From: Streptomyces sp. NBC_00433
GTDB lineage: Bacteria; Actinomycetota; Actinomycetes; Streptomycetales; Streptomycetaceae
Length of the DNA: 64,000 bases
NCBI GenBank assembly: GCA_036015235.1
Contig: CP107926.1
Coordinates: forward strand, 1,550,001-1,614,000
Direction of reading: 5' to 3'
Translations under genes and position numbers: made by a program
In this document: in pieces, positions 1 to 8,976 of the stretch
Layout: each line of letters starts with the position of its first letter
Position numbering within the stretch: the first letter of the stretch is position 1
The notes under the pieces: model-generated
Database searches by the model: none
Told to the model about the DNA's origin: nothing
The model's input: the letters and a program-made list of their open reading frames with translations, nothing else

Positions 1-612
1 CGGCCGGCCGGTCGCGGCCAGGGCGTCGCGCATGGCGGTGTACCGGGACTGGGCGTTGACGCCGTTGTTGTTGCAGTTGTCGTACTTGAGGTAGTCCACG
101 CCCCAGGAGGCGAACGACTGGGCGTCGACGGTCTCGTGGCCGAGGCTGCCGGGGTAGCCGGCGCAGGTGGCGGTGCCGGCGTCCTCGTAGATGCCCAGTT
201 TCAGGCCGAGCGAATGGACGTAGTCGGCGGTGCCCTTGATGCCGTCGGGGAACTTGGCGGGGTCGGGGACCAGCCGGCCGGAGGAGTCCCGGGAGTGGGT
301 CAGCCAGCAGTCGTCGATGTTGACGTAGGTGTACCCGGCCGCCTGCATGCCGTTGGTGTGCATGGCCTGGGCGGTGGACTTGATGAGCGACTCGGAGACA
401 TTGCAGCCGTAGGCGTTCCAGTCGTTGAAGCCCATCTGCGGCGTGAGCGCCAGCCCATTGCCGAGCGCTGCCGCCGGCTGGGTACCGCCTGCGACGACCA
501 GCGGGACGAAGAGGGACAGGAGAAGCCCGGTGCAAGCCAGGGCTATCGCCCGTGGAGTCGCGGCCAGGCGCTGGAGGGCACGCGCTCTTGTGGGGACTGT
601 CTCATGGGTCAT
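1..612 (-). CDS. GH27 alpha-galactosidase, secreted, 5' part only
   Basis: The reading frame enters on the minus strand at an ATG at 612 and runs off the left edge, giving about 204 residues. GGAGG lies 9 bases before the ATG. Residues 1-48 look like a signal peptide: an Arg-rich start, a hydrophobic stretch [11 protein letters not shown] and an Ala-rich cleavage region. The mature part begins [17 protein letters not shown], the usual opening of GH27 (melibiase) barrels. YLKYDNC contains the catalytic nucleophile, Asp178; YVNIDDCW and LGIYEDAG are further conserved barrel-strand motifs. It would release terminal alpha-galactose from galactomannans or raffinose-type sugars outside the cell. 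The general acid and any C-terminal domain lie outside the window. A LacI-type palindrome sits upstream at 825-838. Confidence 0.93.
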   Translation of the reverse strand, partial: MTHETVPTRARALQRLAATPRAIALACTGLLLSLFVPLVVAGGTQPAAALGNGLALTPQMGFNDWNAYGCNVSESLIKSTAQAMHTNGMQAAGYTYVNIDDCWLTHSRDSSGRLVPDPAKFPDGIKGTADYVHSLGLKLGIYEDAGTATCAGYPGSLGHETVDAQSFASWGVDYLKYDNCNNNGVNAQSRYTAMRDALAATGRP

Positions 613-824
613 GGTTTCGTCGACCTCCTGGCCGAGCTGAGTGGGGGGAGAAGGCCCTGAGTCGCCCCGTCCGGCGGGCCCGGTCCTGCGGGGAGAGGGA
701 AGGGGCAGACATCAGCTGTCCCTCCAGACGGGCTGGCAGGTCCTGTTGATGCGCCAACACCGTAGTGAGTGATACATGGGATGTCGCTGCGGCACAAGGC
801 CCGAAGGAGAGGGCCAGGTCCCAT

Positions 825-838
825 TGTCAACGCTCACA
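825..838. promoter_or_regulatory. LacI-type operator-like palindrome
   Basis: TGTCAACGCTCACA is a 14-base imperfect palindrome with a central CG step, 10 of 14 positions symmetric, about 213 bases upstream of the alpha-galactosidase start. Sites of related sequence occur at 44607-44620 and 58404-58417, also upstream of polysaccharide-degrading genes. A LacI-family repressor site is an inference. Confidence 0.45.
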
Positions 839-1007
839 TCGCCCGGATCAACGGGGAGGCATGGGATCCCCGTCGAGTGCGGGGTGCCGAAGTGCCGCGC
901 CTCTGCGAGGGCCCTTGACGGGCGCTCCGTCCGCGTTGCGCGCGGCACGCCCTCGATCACCGAGGCGAGCTCGGAGGCGGAGGGTTCGGCTACCGCTGTG
1001 GGTCAGG

Positions 1008-1086
1008 TGTCAGTGCCTGTGGGGTGCCGAAACTGGCGCAGGGTCCCTGATCAGGCTCTTTGCGGTTCCAGCTGATCATGGCATGC
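1008..1086 (+). repeat. Orphan left end of an IS (copy 1 of 3)
   Basis: This stretch matches the region upstream of and including the first codons of the degenerate integrase-type transposases at 13108 and 41605. All three share CCTGT-GGGTGCC, then AACTGGCGCA, a GATCAGGCTCTTTGC-like block and TGATCA-GGCATGC. Only about 80 bases remain here; the coding part is absent. Confidence 0.7.
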
Positions 1087-1146
1087 CCCGCCGACCGGTC
1101 TCGTGTCGCCGGGAGAGGGGCAGCGATCAGGGCGAATCGGATTCCC

Positions 1147-1614
1147 TCAGCTAGGACCTTCTGCGTTTTCCAGCTTGGCCCATATCCGGGAGATGGCAGC
1201 GATGTCATCGTCGTTGAGCGGATCGACGAAATATTTCTTGACCGAAGCTTCGAAGGTCCGTCTGACTGTCTCGGCGAAGTGCCGTCCGCTCTTGGTGAAG
1301 CTGATGAGCGACACCCGACCGTCGCCTTGGTCGGCTCCACGTTGTAGGTGCCCCGCATCGATCAGTTCCTGGACCAACCGTGATGCTCTGGTCGGGCTGA
1401 CGCTGACGAGTTGGCCAGACAGACCTCGAACCGACTGAGGCTCGGCCTCCAGGAGCCAGCACAGGATCTCGACGGTGCTGAACGAGATCTTGTGCTGGTC
1501 CATCAGCACGGCGTCGATCCGCCCGGTGACCGTGGCGTGGGTGAACAGCAGCGCGAACCAGCCGTTGACCTGGTCCGGGGAGATGATTCGCGGTTGCGAC
1601 ACGGGTGCCCTCAC
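1147..1614 (-). CDS. MarR-family transcriptional regulator
   Basis: It encodes a winged-helix regulator of the MarR type. The helix-turn-helix core is around VRGLSGQLVSVSPTRASRLV, followed by a wing with DQGDGRVSLISFTKSG, the usual D-x-R-D/G-R-x-position of MarR proteins. The frame is open back to 1671, but that extension (RARACKRASIQF) is unlike the family. A TATACT -10-like hexamer on the minus strand (1627-1622) ends 7 bases before a GTG at 1614, so I prefer that GTG, possibly leaderless. A second GTG at 1602 is possible. It is divergent from the SDR gene at 1827, which it probably represses; the 10-bp palindrome at 1660-1669 is a candidate site. The ligand is unknown. Confidence 0.8.
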   Translation of the reverse strand: MRAPVSQPRIISPDQVNGWFALLFTHATVTGRIDAVLMDQHKISFSTVEILCWLLEAEPQSVRGLSGQLVSVSPTRASRLVQELIDAGHLQRGADQGDGRVSLISFTKSGRHFAETVRRTFEASVKKYFVDPLNDDDIAAISRIWAKLENAEGPS

Positions 1615-1659
1615 GATCGGCAGTATATCCGAAAATTGGATGCTCGCCCGTTTACATGC

Positions 1660-1669
1660 GCGTGCACGC
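1660..1669. promoter_or_regulatory. Candidate MarR operator palindrome
   Basis: GCGTGCACGC is a perfect 10-bp palindrome in the divergent gap between the MarR gene and the SDR gene, just upstream of the TATACT hexamer on the minus strand. A regulatory role is inferred from position only. Confidence 0.35.
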
Positions 1670-1826
1670 ATCTGCTACGGTAGGCATGCAGACACGAACG
1701 GGAGACCAGCCCCGTTTGCGGAGCCCTTCGCACGAGCGGCGTCACCCCGCCGGCCCCACACACCTAGCAGGTCCCCGCACCGAACGGCCGTTCGGTCGTT
1801 CGGCCGACAGGAAGATGAAGGTCAAC

Positions 1827-2561
1827 ATGCCCAAACTTGATGGCAAGGTCGCCGTGATCACTGGAGCAACCTCTGGGATGGCGTTGGCAACGGCCAAGTT
1901 GTTCGTCGCCGAAGGCGCCTACGTGTTCATCACCGGACGAGACAGGCAAAGACTGGACGAGGCGGTCGCGGCCATCGGCCACAATGTGACGGGCGTACAG
2001 GCGGACTCGGGAAATCTGAGCGACCTGGCTCGCTTGGCCGAGACCGTGCGGGAGCACCACGGACGAGTCGACGTCCTCTTTGCGAGCGCGGGCCTCGGGT
2101 CGGTGTCCGACCCGTTGGGAAGCATCACCCCGGAGACGTTCGATGCGATTGTGGGCGTGAACTTCCGCGGCACCGTGTTCACCGTTCAGTACTTGCTGCC
2201 GTTGATGAGCGACGGTGCGTCGATCATCCTGAACGGCACGACCAGCGCGACCAAGGGCGTCCCCGGTGCCGGTGTCTACTCGGCGAGCAAGGCCGCCGTC
2301 CGTTCACTCGCGCGCACCTGGGCCGCGGAGCTGAAGGTCCGCGGTATCCGGGTGAATGTCGTCAGTCCCGGTTCGATCGACACCGCGCTCTTCAGCACCG
2401 TATCCCCCGAGTTTCGGAAACAGATCACCGCCGCCATCCCGCTGGGACGGCTGGGAACCAGCGAGGAGATCGGGGCTGCCGCGCTGTTCCTGGCCTCCTC
2501 GGACGCCGGCTTCATCACCGGCGCGAACCTCGTCGTCGACGGCGGGTTCAGCCAGATCTGA
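1827..2561 (+). CDS. SDR-family NAD(P)-dependent oxidoreductase
   Basis: A classical short-chain dehydrogenase of 244 residues. The Rossmann motif is GATSGMA near residue 12, where the usual last Gly is Ala. The catalytic Tyr151 and Lys155 are in YSASK, preceded by the NGTTSA stretch that supplies the Ser/Thr. The C-terminus ends FITGANLVVDGGFSQI, typical of the family and of full length. Two in-frame ATGs compete, 1815 and 1827. I chose 1827 because the protein then starts MPKLDGKVAVITG as relatives do, with AGGAAG about 12 bases upstream. It is divergent from a MarR regulator and followed by an MFS relic, an LLM oxidoreductase and an F420:NADP reductase. The substrate is not deducible. Confidence 0.9.
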   Translation: MPKLDGKVAVITGATSGMALATAKLFVAEGAYVFITGRDRQRLDEAVAAIGHNVTGVQADSGNLSDLARLAETVREHHGRVDVLFASAGLGSVSDPLGSITPETFDAIVGVNFRGTVFTVQYLLPLMSDGASIILNGTTSATKGVPGAGVYSASKAAVRSLARTWAAELKVRGIRVNVVSPGSIDTALFSTVSPEFRKQITAAIPLGRLGTSEEIGAAALFLASSDAGFITGANLVVDGGFSQI

Positions 2562-2629
2562 CGGCGAGTGCCGACCTGAGGAGTGCCTCATGTCGGTGCT
2601 CCGGCCTGACCGCACGAGGAGCAGAGAAA

Positions 2630-2960
2630 AATGCGCAGCAACCAGGCATCCAGGGCCCCGGCGTCTCAGTCGCCGCGAAAGCCGACGCGGCACAACCTTC
2701 GGTTACGCACAATCCCTACTACGAGCGGCGGTGGACGGCTCGGGGCATCGTCGTGATCGCCCAGATCATGACCCTGCTGGACGCGACTGTCGTGAACGCG
2801 GCCTTGCCTTCGGCGCAGGCCGACCTGGGCTTCTCTGAACGCCAACCGGCAGTGGGTCATCACTGCTTACGTGCTGGGCTTCGCGATTGCCTCCGCCGTC
2901 GGTGGCGCCATCGGCCTGCTGCTCGGTGGGTTGCCGACCGACTACGTCAGCCGGCGCCGC
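2630..2960 (+). pseudogene. DHA2-type MFS transporter, N-terminal relic
   Basis: An N-terminal piece of a drug:H+ antiporter is visible in two frames. One gives YYERRWTARGIVVIAQIM and MTLLDATVVNAALP, the standard first helix of EmrB/QacA-type (DHA2) permeases. After about 2840 the frame changes and NANRQWVITAYVLGFA with a second hydrophobic helix follows. Homology then fades after about 2960. Only two of the 14 expected helices remain, so the gene is dead. It lies between the SDR and LLM genes and was probably the efflux partner of this MarR-controlled unit. From 2960 to 3268 I recognise nothing. Confidence 0.75.
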
Positions 2961-3268
2961 ACAACTCCCCCGAACCCGACAGGCCCAAGCTTTCCGTGCC
3001 GAGCACTGTCGTCGGCTCGGCGGCAATCTGCGAGTTGGTCTTCGGATCGGCCAAGGCCCGGACCGGCGGCTGGAGTTCGGCGGTCACCCTGACCCCGCTG
3101 GTGCCGCCGCTGTCCTCCGCGGTGCTTTGATCCGCGGTGGCACCAGCCTTCACCACGAGGCCGGCCAGCCCGAGCCTCTCGACGAAATCGTCAGCGCCCT
3201 GATCTGACGACAACCTGTGCGCGACGACGTCGCGGCTGACCGCGAACGAACGACTGAAGGAGACATCT

Positions 3269-4123
3269 GTGCCTGACTACGGTCATCCCCTGCGTTTCGC
3301 AACATTCATCGGTCCCACCAACTCCCCGCCGAACCGTCCGGTCGAGCTGGCGCAGCTAAGTGAGCGGCTCGGCTTCGACTTCGTCACCTTCCAGGACCAT
3401 CCCTACCAGTCGAGCTTTCTCGATACCTGGACTCTGCTGAGCTGGGTGGCCGCGCGGACCGAGCGCATCGGAGTGTCCGGCAACGTGCTGAACCTGCCGC
3501 TGCGTCAGCCCCCCGCCGTACTCGCCCGCGCGGCGGCCAGCCTCGACCTTCTCTCCGGTGGACGGACCAGCCTCGGACTCGGAGCCGGCTTCTACTGGGA
3601 TGCCGTGCAGGCGATCGGCGGACGGCGGCTGACCCCGCTACAGGGTGTTGCGGCACTTGACGAGGCAATCGACATCATCCGCGGGGTCTGGGATGCCGAC
3701 GGGCCCGGCGGCGTGGATGTTGACGGCGAGTTCTACTCGGTCCACGGCGCCGAGCGTGGACCCGCGCCCGCCCACGAGATCCCGATCTGGCTCGGCGCCC
3801 ACAAGCCGAAGATGCAGGGCTTGGTGGGACGCAAGGCCGATGGTTGGCTGCCGTCGCTGCCGATGATGGCGCCGGGCGGCGTGTCCAAGGGAAACGCGAT
3901 CATCGACGATGCCGCCCGGACCGCCGGCCGCGATCCCCGCGAGATCACCCGTCTACTCAACATCTTCCCGGGCCAGCAGACTCCGGAGGCACTGACCCGG
4001 CTGGCCGTCGAGGATGGCGTCAGCATCTTCATTCTGGCCAGCGACGACCAGGACGTCATCGAGCGCTTCGCCGCTGAAACCATCCCCGCGGTACGCGAGC
4101 ACGTCGCCCGCGAGCGCAACTAG
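3269..4123 (+). CDS. LLM-class (luciferase-like) F420/flavin-dependent oxidoreductase
   Basis: The product has 284 residues with the bacterial luciferase-like TIM-barrel fold. Recognisable features are the N-terminal FATFIGPTN, GFDFVTFQDHPYQ, the GISGNVLNLPLRQP-like strand (here IGVSGNVLNL), and SGGRTSLGLGAGFYWDA. This pattern is common in F420-dependent actinobacterial members. It starts at a GTG at 3269 with GAAGGAG 6 bases upstream. The next gene, at 4224, encodes an F420:NADP-type reductase, so reduced F420 is the likely cofactor; FMN cannot be excluded. The substrate is unknown, and the neighbourhood suggests xenobiotic or secondary-metabolite reduction. Confidence 0.88.
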   Translation: MPDYGHPLRFATFIGPTNSPPNRPVELAQLSERLGFDFVTFQDHPYQSSFLDTWTLLSWVAARTERIGVSGNVLNLPLRQPPAVLARAAASLDLLSGGRTSLGLGAGFYWDAVQAIGGRRLTPLQGVAALDEAIDIIRGVWDADGPGGVDVDGEFYSVHGAERGPAPAHEIPIWLGAHKPKMQGLVGRKADGWLPSLPMMAPGGVSKGNAIIDDAARTAGRDPREITRLLNIFPGQQTPEALTRLAVEDGVSIFILASDDQDVIERFAAETIPAVREHVARERN

Positions 4124-4223
4124 TCCGCGAGCCAATGCTGCGTGGCCGAAGCGCTTGATGCAGCCGATCAGACCGGCAACGCACTCCTTACCGGCAGCTC
4201 CATAGACAGCAAAGGAACACGTC

Positions 4224-4841
4224 ATGACCACCATCAGCATCGTCGGTTCGGGCAACATGGCCACCGCCATCGGCACCCGGGCAGCCAAGCACGGCCACGC
4301 GATCGAGCTCATGAGCCGCAACACCGCCAAAGCTCAGGCGCTGGCCGACCAGATCGGCCACGGAGCCACCGTCGGCGCGCTCGGCGCAACGCCGGCAGGT
4401 GACATCGTCATCGTGGCCGTCCCGTACACCGGCGCAGTCGACGTGGTCACTGGCTACGGCGACGCGCTTGCCGGCAAGATCCTCGTCGACATCTCCAATC
4501 CCTTCAACGCCGACGCCAGCGGACTCGCGACCACCCCGGACAGCTCGGCGGCCCAGGAGATCGCTGCTGCCGCCCCCAAGGGCACACCCGTCGTCAAGGC
4601 GCTGAACTCGGTCTTCGGCCACGTCCTCGCTCACGACACGCCCCTGGACGTCTTTGTTGCCGGCGACGACGTCGCAGCGAAGGCCCAAGTCGCGGCGTTT
4701 CTGGAGAGCATCGGCTTGCGGCCCCTCGACACGGGAGGGCTCAAGATGGCTTCGGTCCTCGAATGGACCGGCATCCTGCTGATGGGGCTGGCCCGCAACG
4801 GCGCCGGCTTCGACATCGCCCTCGGCGCCGAAGTCCGCTGA
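4224..4841 (+). CDS. NADPH-dependent F420 reductase family protein
   Basis: A 205-residue protein that starts MTTISIVGSGNMATAIG, the Rossmann dinucleotide fold of the F420 oxidoreductase family (NADP-binding half). It continues with MSRNTAKA, where the Arg is suited to the 2'-phosphate of NADPH, then the strands VIVAVPY and ILVDISNPF, and KALNSVFGHVL. Family members pass hydride between F420 and NADP. The length is close to the usual 200-220. It sits 100 bases after the LLM gene in the same direction, so the pair could recycle F420H2 for the LLM enzyme. A function outside F420 metabolism is possible because distant members bind only NADP. Confidence 0.85.
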   Translation: MTTISIVGSGNMATAIGTRAAKHGHAIELMSRNTAKAQALADQIGHGATVGALGATPAGDIVIVAVPYTGAVDVVTGYGDALAGKILVDISNPFNADASGLATTPDSSAAQEIAAAAPKGTPVVKALNSVFGHVLAHDTPLDVFVAGDDVAAKAQVAAFLESIGLRPLDTGGLKMASVLEWTGILLMGLARNGAGFDIALGAEVR

Positions 4842-4967
4842 ACAGACCCCCTCGATGGCTTCGCCACCCACGCCAGGACCAGCCGGTCCCGAGCGGGGAT
4901 CTGGAAAACCTGACAGACCTTGTCCCCCCTTGTTGTTCATGATCCGGGGGGTGGTGTCACCGGGCCC

Positions 4968-5208
4968 GGCGACATCGACGTCTTCCTCGGCCTGGACGTC
5001 GGCAAGGGCGAACACCACGCCACCGCCGTCACCCGGCCGTCTACCGCGGAGGCCAAAACCGACGCAAAGGACGCGTTCATCATCGCCACGCCGCCCGCGC
5101 GATGCCCCACACCCTGCGAGCCATCGACGGCGAGGACGGGACGATCGCCGAGCTGGAGGTGGTCGTCGGGTTCGACGATGACCTGGCCGGCGAAGCCACC
5201 CGGATTTC
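4968..5208 (+). pseudogene. IS110-type transposase N-terminal fragment with internal deletion
   Basis: DIDVFLGLDVGKGEHHATAVT is the N-terminal DEDD region of an IS110 transposase. It jumps directly to AKTDAKDAFIIA, losing the residues normally between them. One base is missing near 5088, after which MPHTLRAIDGEDG and DDDLAGEATRIS continue in another frame. No catalytic C-terminal part follows. It is not the same subtype as the complete IS110 at 22802. Confidence 0.8.
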
Positions 5209-5360
5209 ACGGTCATGGACTCCCGTCCCCCGGCGCGAGAGCGGCGTGGCGCGCGCCTGCGGAACTCGTGCTCAGCGGGGCCGGACGGCAAATGCTGACG
5301 GAACTGAGCGGAGTGGGCTCGGAGGTGCCGAGCCGGGCGCTGCCCTCTGCGAGTCAGGGC

Positions 5361-5774
5361 TCAGCCGGTCTGCTGGGCGCGGGTGCTGTATGCCTCGCGG
5401 GCTGCGAGGACCTCGGCCATGTGCTGCAGGGACCATTCCGTGAGCCCCCTGAGGGGACCGCGCAGCGTGTGTCCGAGCGGGGTCAGCTTGTACTCGACGC
5501 GCACTGGCACTTCCGGGTGGACCGTTCTCAGGACCAGGCCGTCGCGTTCGAGGGCGCGAAGCGTCTGGGTGAGCATCTTCTCGCTGACCCCCGACAGGCG
5601 CTTGCGCAGCTCGGTGAACCGGGATGTCCCGTGTTCGCCGAGTTCACCGAGGACGAGGATCGACCATTTGTCGCCGATCCGGTCGAGCAGGTCCCGTGAC
5701 GGGCAGCCTTGCTCGTACGGGTCCCACGACGATGTCGCGTCGGTCACAGCCTCACCAGTCGTCACCGCTGCCAC
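5361..5774 (-). CDS. HxlR-family transcriptional regulator
   Basis: The 137-residue product carries the HxlR signature: GCPSRDLLDRIGDKWSILVL, then RFTELRKRLSGVSEKMLTQTLR (recognition helix) and a wing with YKLTPLGHTL. The Cys of GCPS is the conserved N-terminal Cys that senses redox or electrophiles in several members. The annotated start is a GTG at 5774; a second GTG at 5747 (VTDATSSW) is equally plausible. It is head-to-head with the truncated NmrA-like gene. The divergent promoter and the start of that partner seem to have been removed by deletion, so its regulation may be disturbed. Confidence 0.88.
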   Translation of the reverse strand: MAAVTTGEAVTDATSSWDPYEQGCPSRDLLDRIGDKWSILVLGELGEHGTSRFTELRKRLSGVSEKMLTQTLRALERDGLVLRTVHPEVPVRVEYKLTPLGHTLRGPLRGLTEWSLQHMAEVLAAREAYSTRAQQTG

Positions 5775-5789
5775 CTCATTTCTTGACCG

Positions 5790-6513
5790 TGGTGTCGTGA
5801 CGCGCCGGGCGGACTTCGCCGACCCCGACAGCCTTTCGGCGGCCTTCGCGGGGGCCGGGAAGCTACTGTTGATCTCGGCCTCGGTCCCCGTGGACGAGCG
5901 CCTGGCCCATCACCGCCGCGCCATCGACGCAGCACTGACGGCCGGGGTCTCCCTGATCGCGTACACGAGCATGACGCGGGCCGACACAGCCCGCACGATC
6001 CTCGCCGGCACCCACCGCGCCACTGAGGAGTACCTGCGCGAGTGCGACGCTCCAGCCGTGGTGCTGCGCAACAGCTGGTACCTGGAGAACTACACCGACC
6101 AGCTGCCCCTGGCTCTCCGGCACGGCACCTTCCTCGGAGCGGCCGGCGAGGGCACGGTCAGCGCCGCGACCCGCGCCGACTACGCCGAGGCCGCCGCGAC
6201 CGTCCTGACCGCCGAAGGCCATACCGGCGCCGTCTACGAGCTGGGGGGCGACCAGGCGTTCACCCTGGCCGAACTCGCCGCCACCGCCTCGGCCGCGACT
6301 GGCACGCCCATCGCCTACACAGATCTTCCCGCGGACGCATTCGCCCAGACGCTGACCGGCGCCGGCGTGCCCGCCGAACTGGCCCGGATCCTCGCCGACT
6401 CCGACCTCGGCCTGGGCCGCGGCGAACTGTTCACCGACACCGGCCCCCTGCGCCGCCTGATCGGACGGCCCACCACCGCCCTCGCCGACGTGATCACAGC
6501 CGCCCTGCGCTGA
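5790..6513 (+). pseudogene. NmrA-like / quinone-reductase-type NAD(P)-binding protein lacking its N-terminus
   Basis: The frame reads GVVTRRADFADPDSL, then LLLISASVPVDERLAHHRRAIDAA and LRNSWYLENY, and ends ALADVITAALR, closely following NmrA/QOR2-type SDR proteins. The first 45 or so residues, with the nucleotide-binding GxxGxxG and the first helix, are missing. The conserved part begins almost at the start codon of the divergent HxlR gene. A GTG at 5797 could start a shortened product, but without the dinucleotide loop it should be inactive. I interpret it as a deletion that fused the coding region to the HxlR leader. Confidence 0.75.
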
Positions 6514-6712
6514 CTCCTCCTGTCCGGGCGGCTGCGAGCGGGCGATCGGCCGGAGCCGTCCGGCACGGGCGTGTCAGTGACCTCGAACGACTTGCACGAA
6601 TTCACTGACATGCTCCACGTGGCACCTTGAGCGCCTGCTGCGGGTGGGTGGCGAGGCAGGCCGGGTCCCGAAGCGGCGTCCTGGCAGGTGGGACGCGGCG
6701 CAGCCGCCGGAT

Positions 6713-7180
6713 CTATCGGGCCCCGGGGCGGGGCCGGGCGGTCAGCCTGGTCTCGATGTTCCGCAGCGTCGAGATCACGGCATCGATCTCGTCGGAATCA
6801 GTCACCGCTTCCTCGAGGAGGTGGCTCCAGACCTCGCGCAGTCGTTGCAGGTTCTCCTGCGCCTTCTCGGTGGGATACAGGAGCACCCGCCGCGCATCGT
6901 GTTGATCCGCTTCGCGCCGCACCAGGCCCCCTTTCTCCAGGCGCCGTACCGCCCGCGCGAAGTTGCTGGAGATCATCCGAGTGGCTTCGGCGGCCGCGCC
7001 GGCCGTTGTGCCGGGATTGCGGTCGATATAGCGCATCACCGCTCCCTCCAGGGGCGTCCCCGACTCGACTTCGCCCTCCTTCGACGCTCCGATGTGCCGG
7101 CTCACCGCCAGGATGAGATCGGCGAGTTCGAACAGCCTCGGAGTCTCCTCGTCGTTCATCTGCCAGAACCCCGCTCTCAT
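6713..7180 (-). CDS. MarR-family transcriptional regulator
   Basis: A 155-residue winged-helix regulator. The helix-turn-helix is GTTAGAAAEATRMISSNFARAVRRLEKGG and the wing is DQHDARRVLLYPTEKA, matching MarR. It starts at an ATG at 7180 and is divergent from the amidohydrolase gene at 7297. The shared 117-bp gap contains a perfect TGTCAATTGACA palindrome and back-to-back promoter hexamers (7197-7240), so it probably represses both itself and the amidohydrolase. An aromatic acid or phenol would be a reasonable ligand given the neighbour. Confidence 0.88.
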   Translation of the reverse strand: MRAGFWQMNDEETPRLFELADLILAVSRHIGASKEGEVESGTPLEGAVMRYIDRNPGTTAGAAAEATRMISSNFARAVRRLEKGGLVRREADQHDARRVLLYPTEKAQENLQRLREVWSHLLEEAVTDSDEIDAVISTLRNIETRLTARPRPGAR

Positions 7181-7196
7181 CCCTGATTGCTATCGC

Positions 7197-7240
7197 TTGA
7201 CAGGTAATTTAGTCTCGTCAATTATTGCTGTCAATTGACA
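7197..7240. promoter_or_regulatory. Divergent promoters nested in a MarR operator
   Basis: On the plus strand TTGACA (7197-7202) is followed after 17 bases by AATTAT (7220-7225). On the minus strand TTGACA (7234-7229) is followed after 17 bases by TAAATT (7211-7206). The palindrome TGTCAATTGACA (7229-7240) overlaps the minus -35 and the likely plus start point. TGACAGGTA occurs twice, at 7198 and 7236. One repressor bound here would block both genes. Confidence 0.65.
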
Positions 7241-7296
7241 GGTACCGGTGGGGCCAGGCCGGTCGTGCTGCCCGCCCGAGCGAAGGACGAAAGACC

Positions 7297-8271
7297 ATGA
7301 CTCTCGTCGCCATTGAAGAACACTGGGCCGCCCCGGATCTCACGTCCGCGCTCAAGGTCCTGCCGCGGCCGGACCAGAGCCTCGCCTTCAACGACATGGG
7401 CGACCACCGTCAGCGCCTGGAGGACCTCGGAGAGGACCGGATCGCCGCGATGGACGCCCAGGGCATCGACCTCTCGATCCTCGCCCTGACCCCGCCCGGC
7501 ACCCACCCGCTCTCCGCAGGCCCGGCCCGGGACCTGAGCCGCGCCGCGAACGACACGGCCGCTGCGGCCGTCGACGAGCACCCGACGCGGTTCCGGGCGC
7601 TCTCGACCCTGCCCATGTCCTCCCCGGAGCACGTCGTCGACGAGCTCGTGCGAGCCAAGGGCCTGGGCCATGTCGGTGCGATGGTCTACGGTCGCTCCGG
7701 CGACCGCTTCCTCGACGACCCCGCCTACGACGGATTCTTCGCCGCCGCGGCGGAACTCGGCCAGCCGGTCTTCATCCACCCGCAGATCCCCTCGGACGCC
7801 GTGCGCGACGCCTCCTACCGAGGCCTCGGCGAACTGCCCGACCTCGCTCTGGCCACCTTCGGATGGGGATGGCACCTCGACACCGCGACCGCGGCGCTCC
7901 GGCTCATCCTGCGCGGCACCTTCGACCGGCACCCCACCCTTCAGATCGTGCTCGGCCACTGGGGCGAAATGCTGCTGTTCTGGCTCGACCGGGCCGACAG
8001 CCTCTCCCGCGTCGCCGGTCTGCAACGCTCCGTCGCGGACTGCATCCGAATGAACTTCCACATCACCACCTCCGGCATGCTCAACCCCGCGCTGCTCCGA
8101 CACACCCTGTCGGTGACCACCATCGACCGGCTGATCTTCTCCACCGACTACCCCTTCCAGCACCCCACCCAGGACGAGATCACCTCCTTCCTCGGACACT
8201 TCGCGTCCGACGAGGACCGGCAGAAGTTCTCCTCCGACAATGCGACAGCGCTCTTCGGTCTCAAGCGCTGA
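7297..8271 (+). CDS. Amidohydrolase-2 family protein (ACMSD / hydroxybenzoate decarboxylase type)
   Basis: The product is 324 residues from the ATG at 7297, with GGACGA upstream. It has the metal site of the ACMSD/gamma-resorcylate decarboxylase group: E7-E8-H9 in AIEEHW, H161 in FIHPQ, H221 in GHWGE and D284 in STDYPF. Family members are Zn- or Mn-dependent nonoxidative decarboxylases or hydrolases acting on aromatic acids. The spacing and the GHWGE and DYPFQ strings favour the 2,3-dihydroxybenzoate / gamma-resorcylate decarboxylase side. The upstream MarR gene and operator suggest induction by its aromatic substrate. Confidence 0.87.
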   Translation: MTLVAIEEHWAAPDLTSALKVLPRPDQSLAFNDMGDHRQRLEDLGEDRIAAMDAQGIDLSILALTPPGTHPLSAGPARDLSRAANDTAAAAVDEHPTRFRALSTLPMSSPEHVVDELVRAKGLGHVGAMVYGRSGDRFLDDPAYDGFFAAAAELGQPVFIHPQIPSDAVRDASYRGLGELPDLALATFGWGWHLDTATAALRLILRGTFDRHPTLQIVLGHWGEMLLFWLDRADSLSRVAGLQRSVADCIRMNFHITTSGMLNPALLRHTLSVTTIDRLIFSTDYPFQHPTQDEITSFLGHFASDEDRQKFSSDNATALFGLKR

Positions 8272-8639
8272 AGATGACCGGCCCCGGACGACAGCGCCGG
8301 TGTCCACGTCGCCCTGCGGGCCGAGGGGTCTCCGCCGGGGTATCGAGACCGCGCGTGCCCCGAACGCCCCTGGTGGGACCGCCCTGGTGGGACCCGTCCT
8401 GGGACGGAAGACCGTTCCTGCCGGGCGCGGTGTCGTCAACCGAAGGCGCCAGGTGCGGCGTCGCGGTCGGTGACCTCCTCGGTGATCAGGAACCGCAGAA
8501 CCTCGGCAGGGACGCTGCGTTGCACGCGGGCTGTGGCCGATATCTGACGGGCGAGCTGGGCTGGTCCCGCGTGCGCCTGGACGGCTCCCGCGTCCGCGCC
8601 CGCCCCGGTCGACTGCATCCGCCGCCCGTCGAAAGGGGC
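8272..8639. other. Stretch after the amidohydrolase, no recognisable gene
   Basis: Open frames on both strands lack family signatures. A short minus-strand frame (8436-8618) ending in RSVPAEVLRFLITEEVTDRD has plausible codon use and may be the tail of a lost gene. Confidence 0.3.
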
Positions 8640-8976
8640 GTCCGTGCCACCGGCCGGCGCTCTCGGTGCGCCGGATGGACCGGCGCAATACGCGGGGCAT
8701 GATGACGCGTTTGGGATAGTCCAGCCAAATCACGGTGTCGGCCCGGTCCCACAGCAGGTCACGGAATTCCGGATAGCCGATAGAGTCAATGATCCAGCGA
8801 GGCTCGGTGGTGAGCCTTGATACGTCTTCGGTCAATTTGTTGTTGATGGCCCAGTTGGGGCCGTTGAAGTACAGCGCGTCCATCTCGTGGTAGGGCAGGC
8901 CCAGACGACTGCTCAAGGTTTGGGCGAGCGTGGATTTGCCCGCACCGGTAACACCTACCACCAAGATCCTTTCCAT
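8640..8976 (-). pseudogene. P-loop adenylate-kinase-like protein, truncated
   Basis: From the ATG at 8976 the frame reads MERILVVGVTGAGKST, a Walker A loop, followed by LGLPYHEMDALYFNGPNW, PRWIIDSIGY and DTVIWLDYPKRVIMPRVLRRS. This is the pattern of the small FlaR/topology-modulation kinase-like family. After RRSIRRT the recognisable sequence stops, and the frame continues into unrelated GC-rich translation that overlaps the amidohydrolase. The lid and C-terminal third (normally about 60-70 more residues) are missing, so it is probably nonfunctional. Confidence 0.75.

Larger units (their letters stand above)
613..1146. other. Intergenic stretch upstream of the alpha-galactosidase
   Basis: No convincing gene is seen. 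It holds the leader of the GH27 gene, a LacI-type palindrome (825-838) and an orphan IS left end (1008-1086). The short open frames here lack family signatures. Confidence 0.5.
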
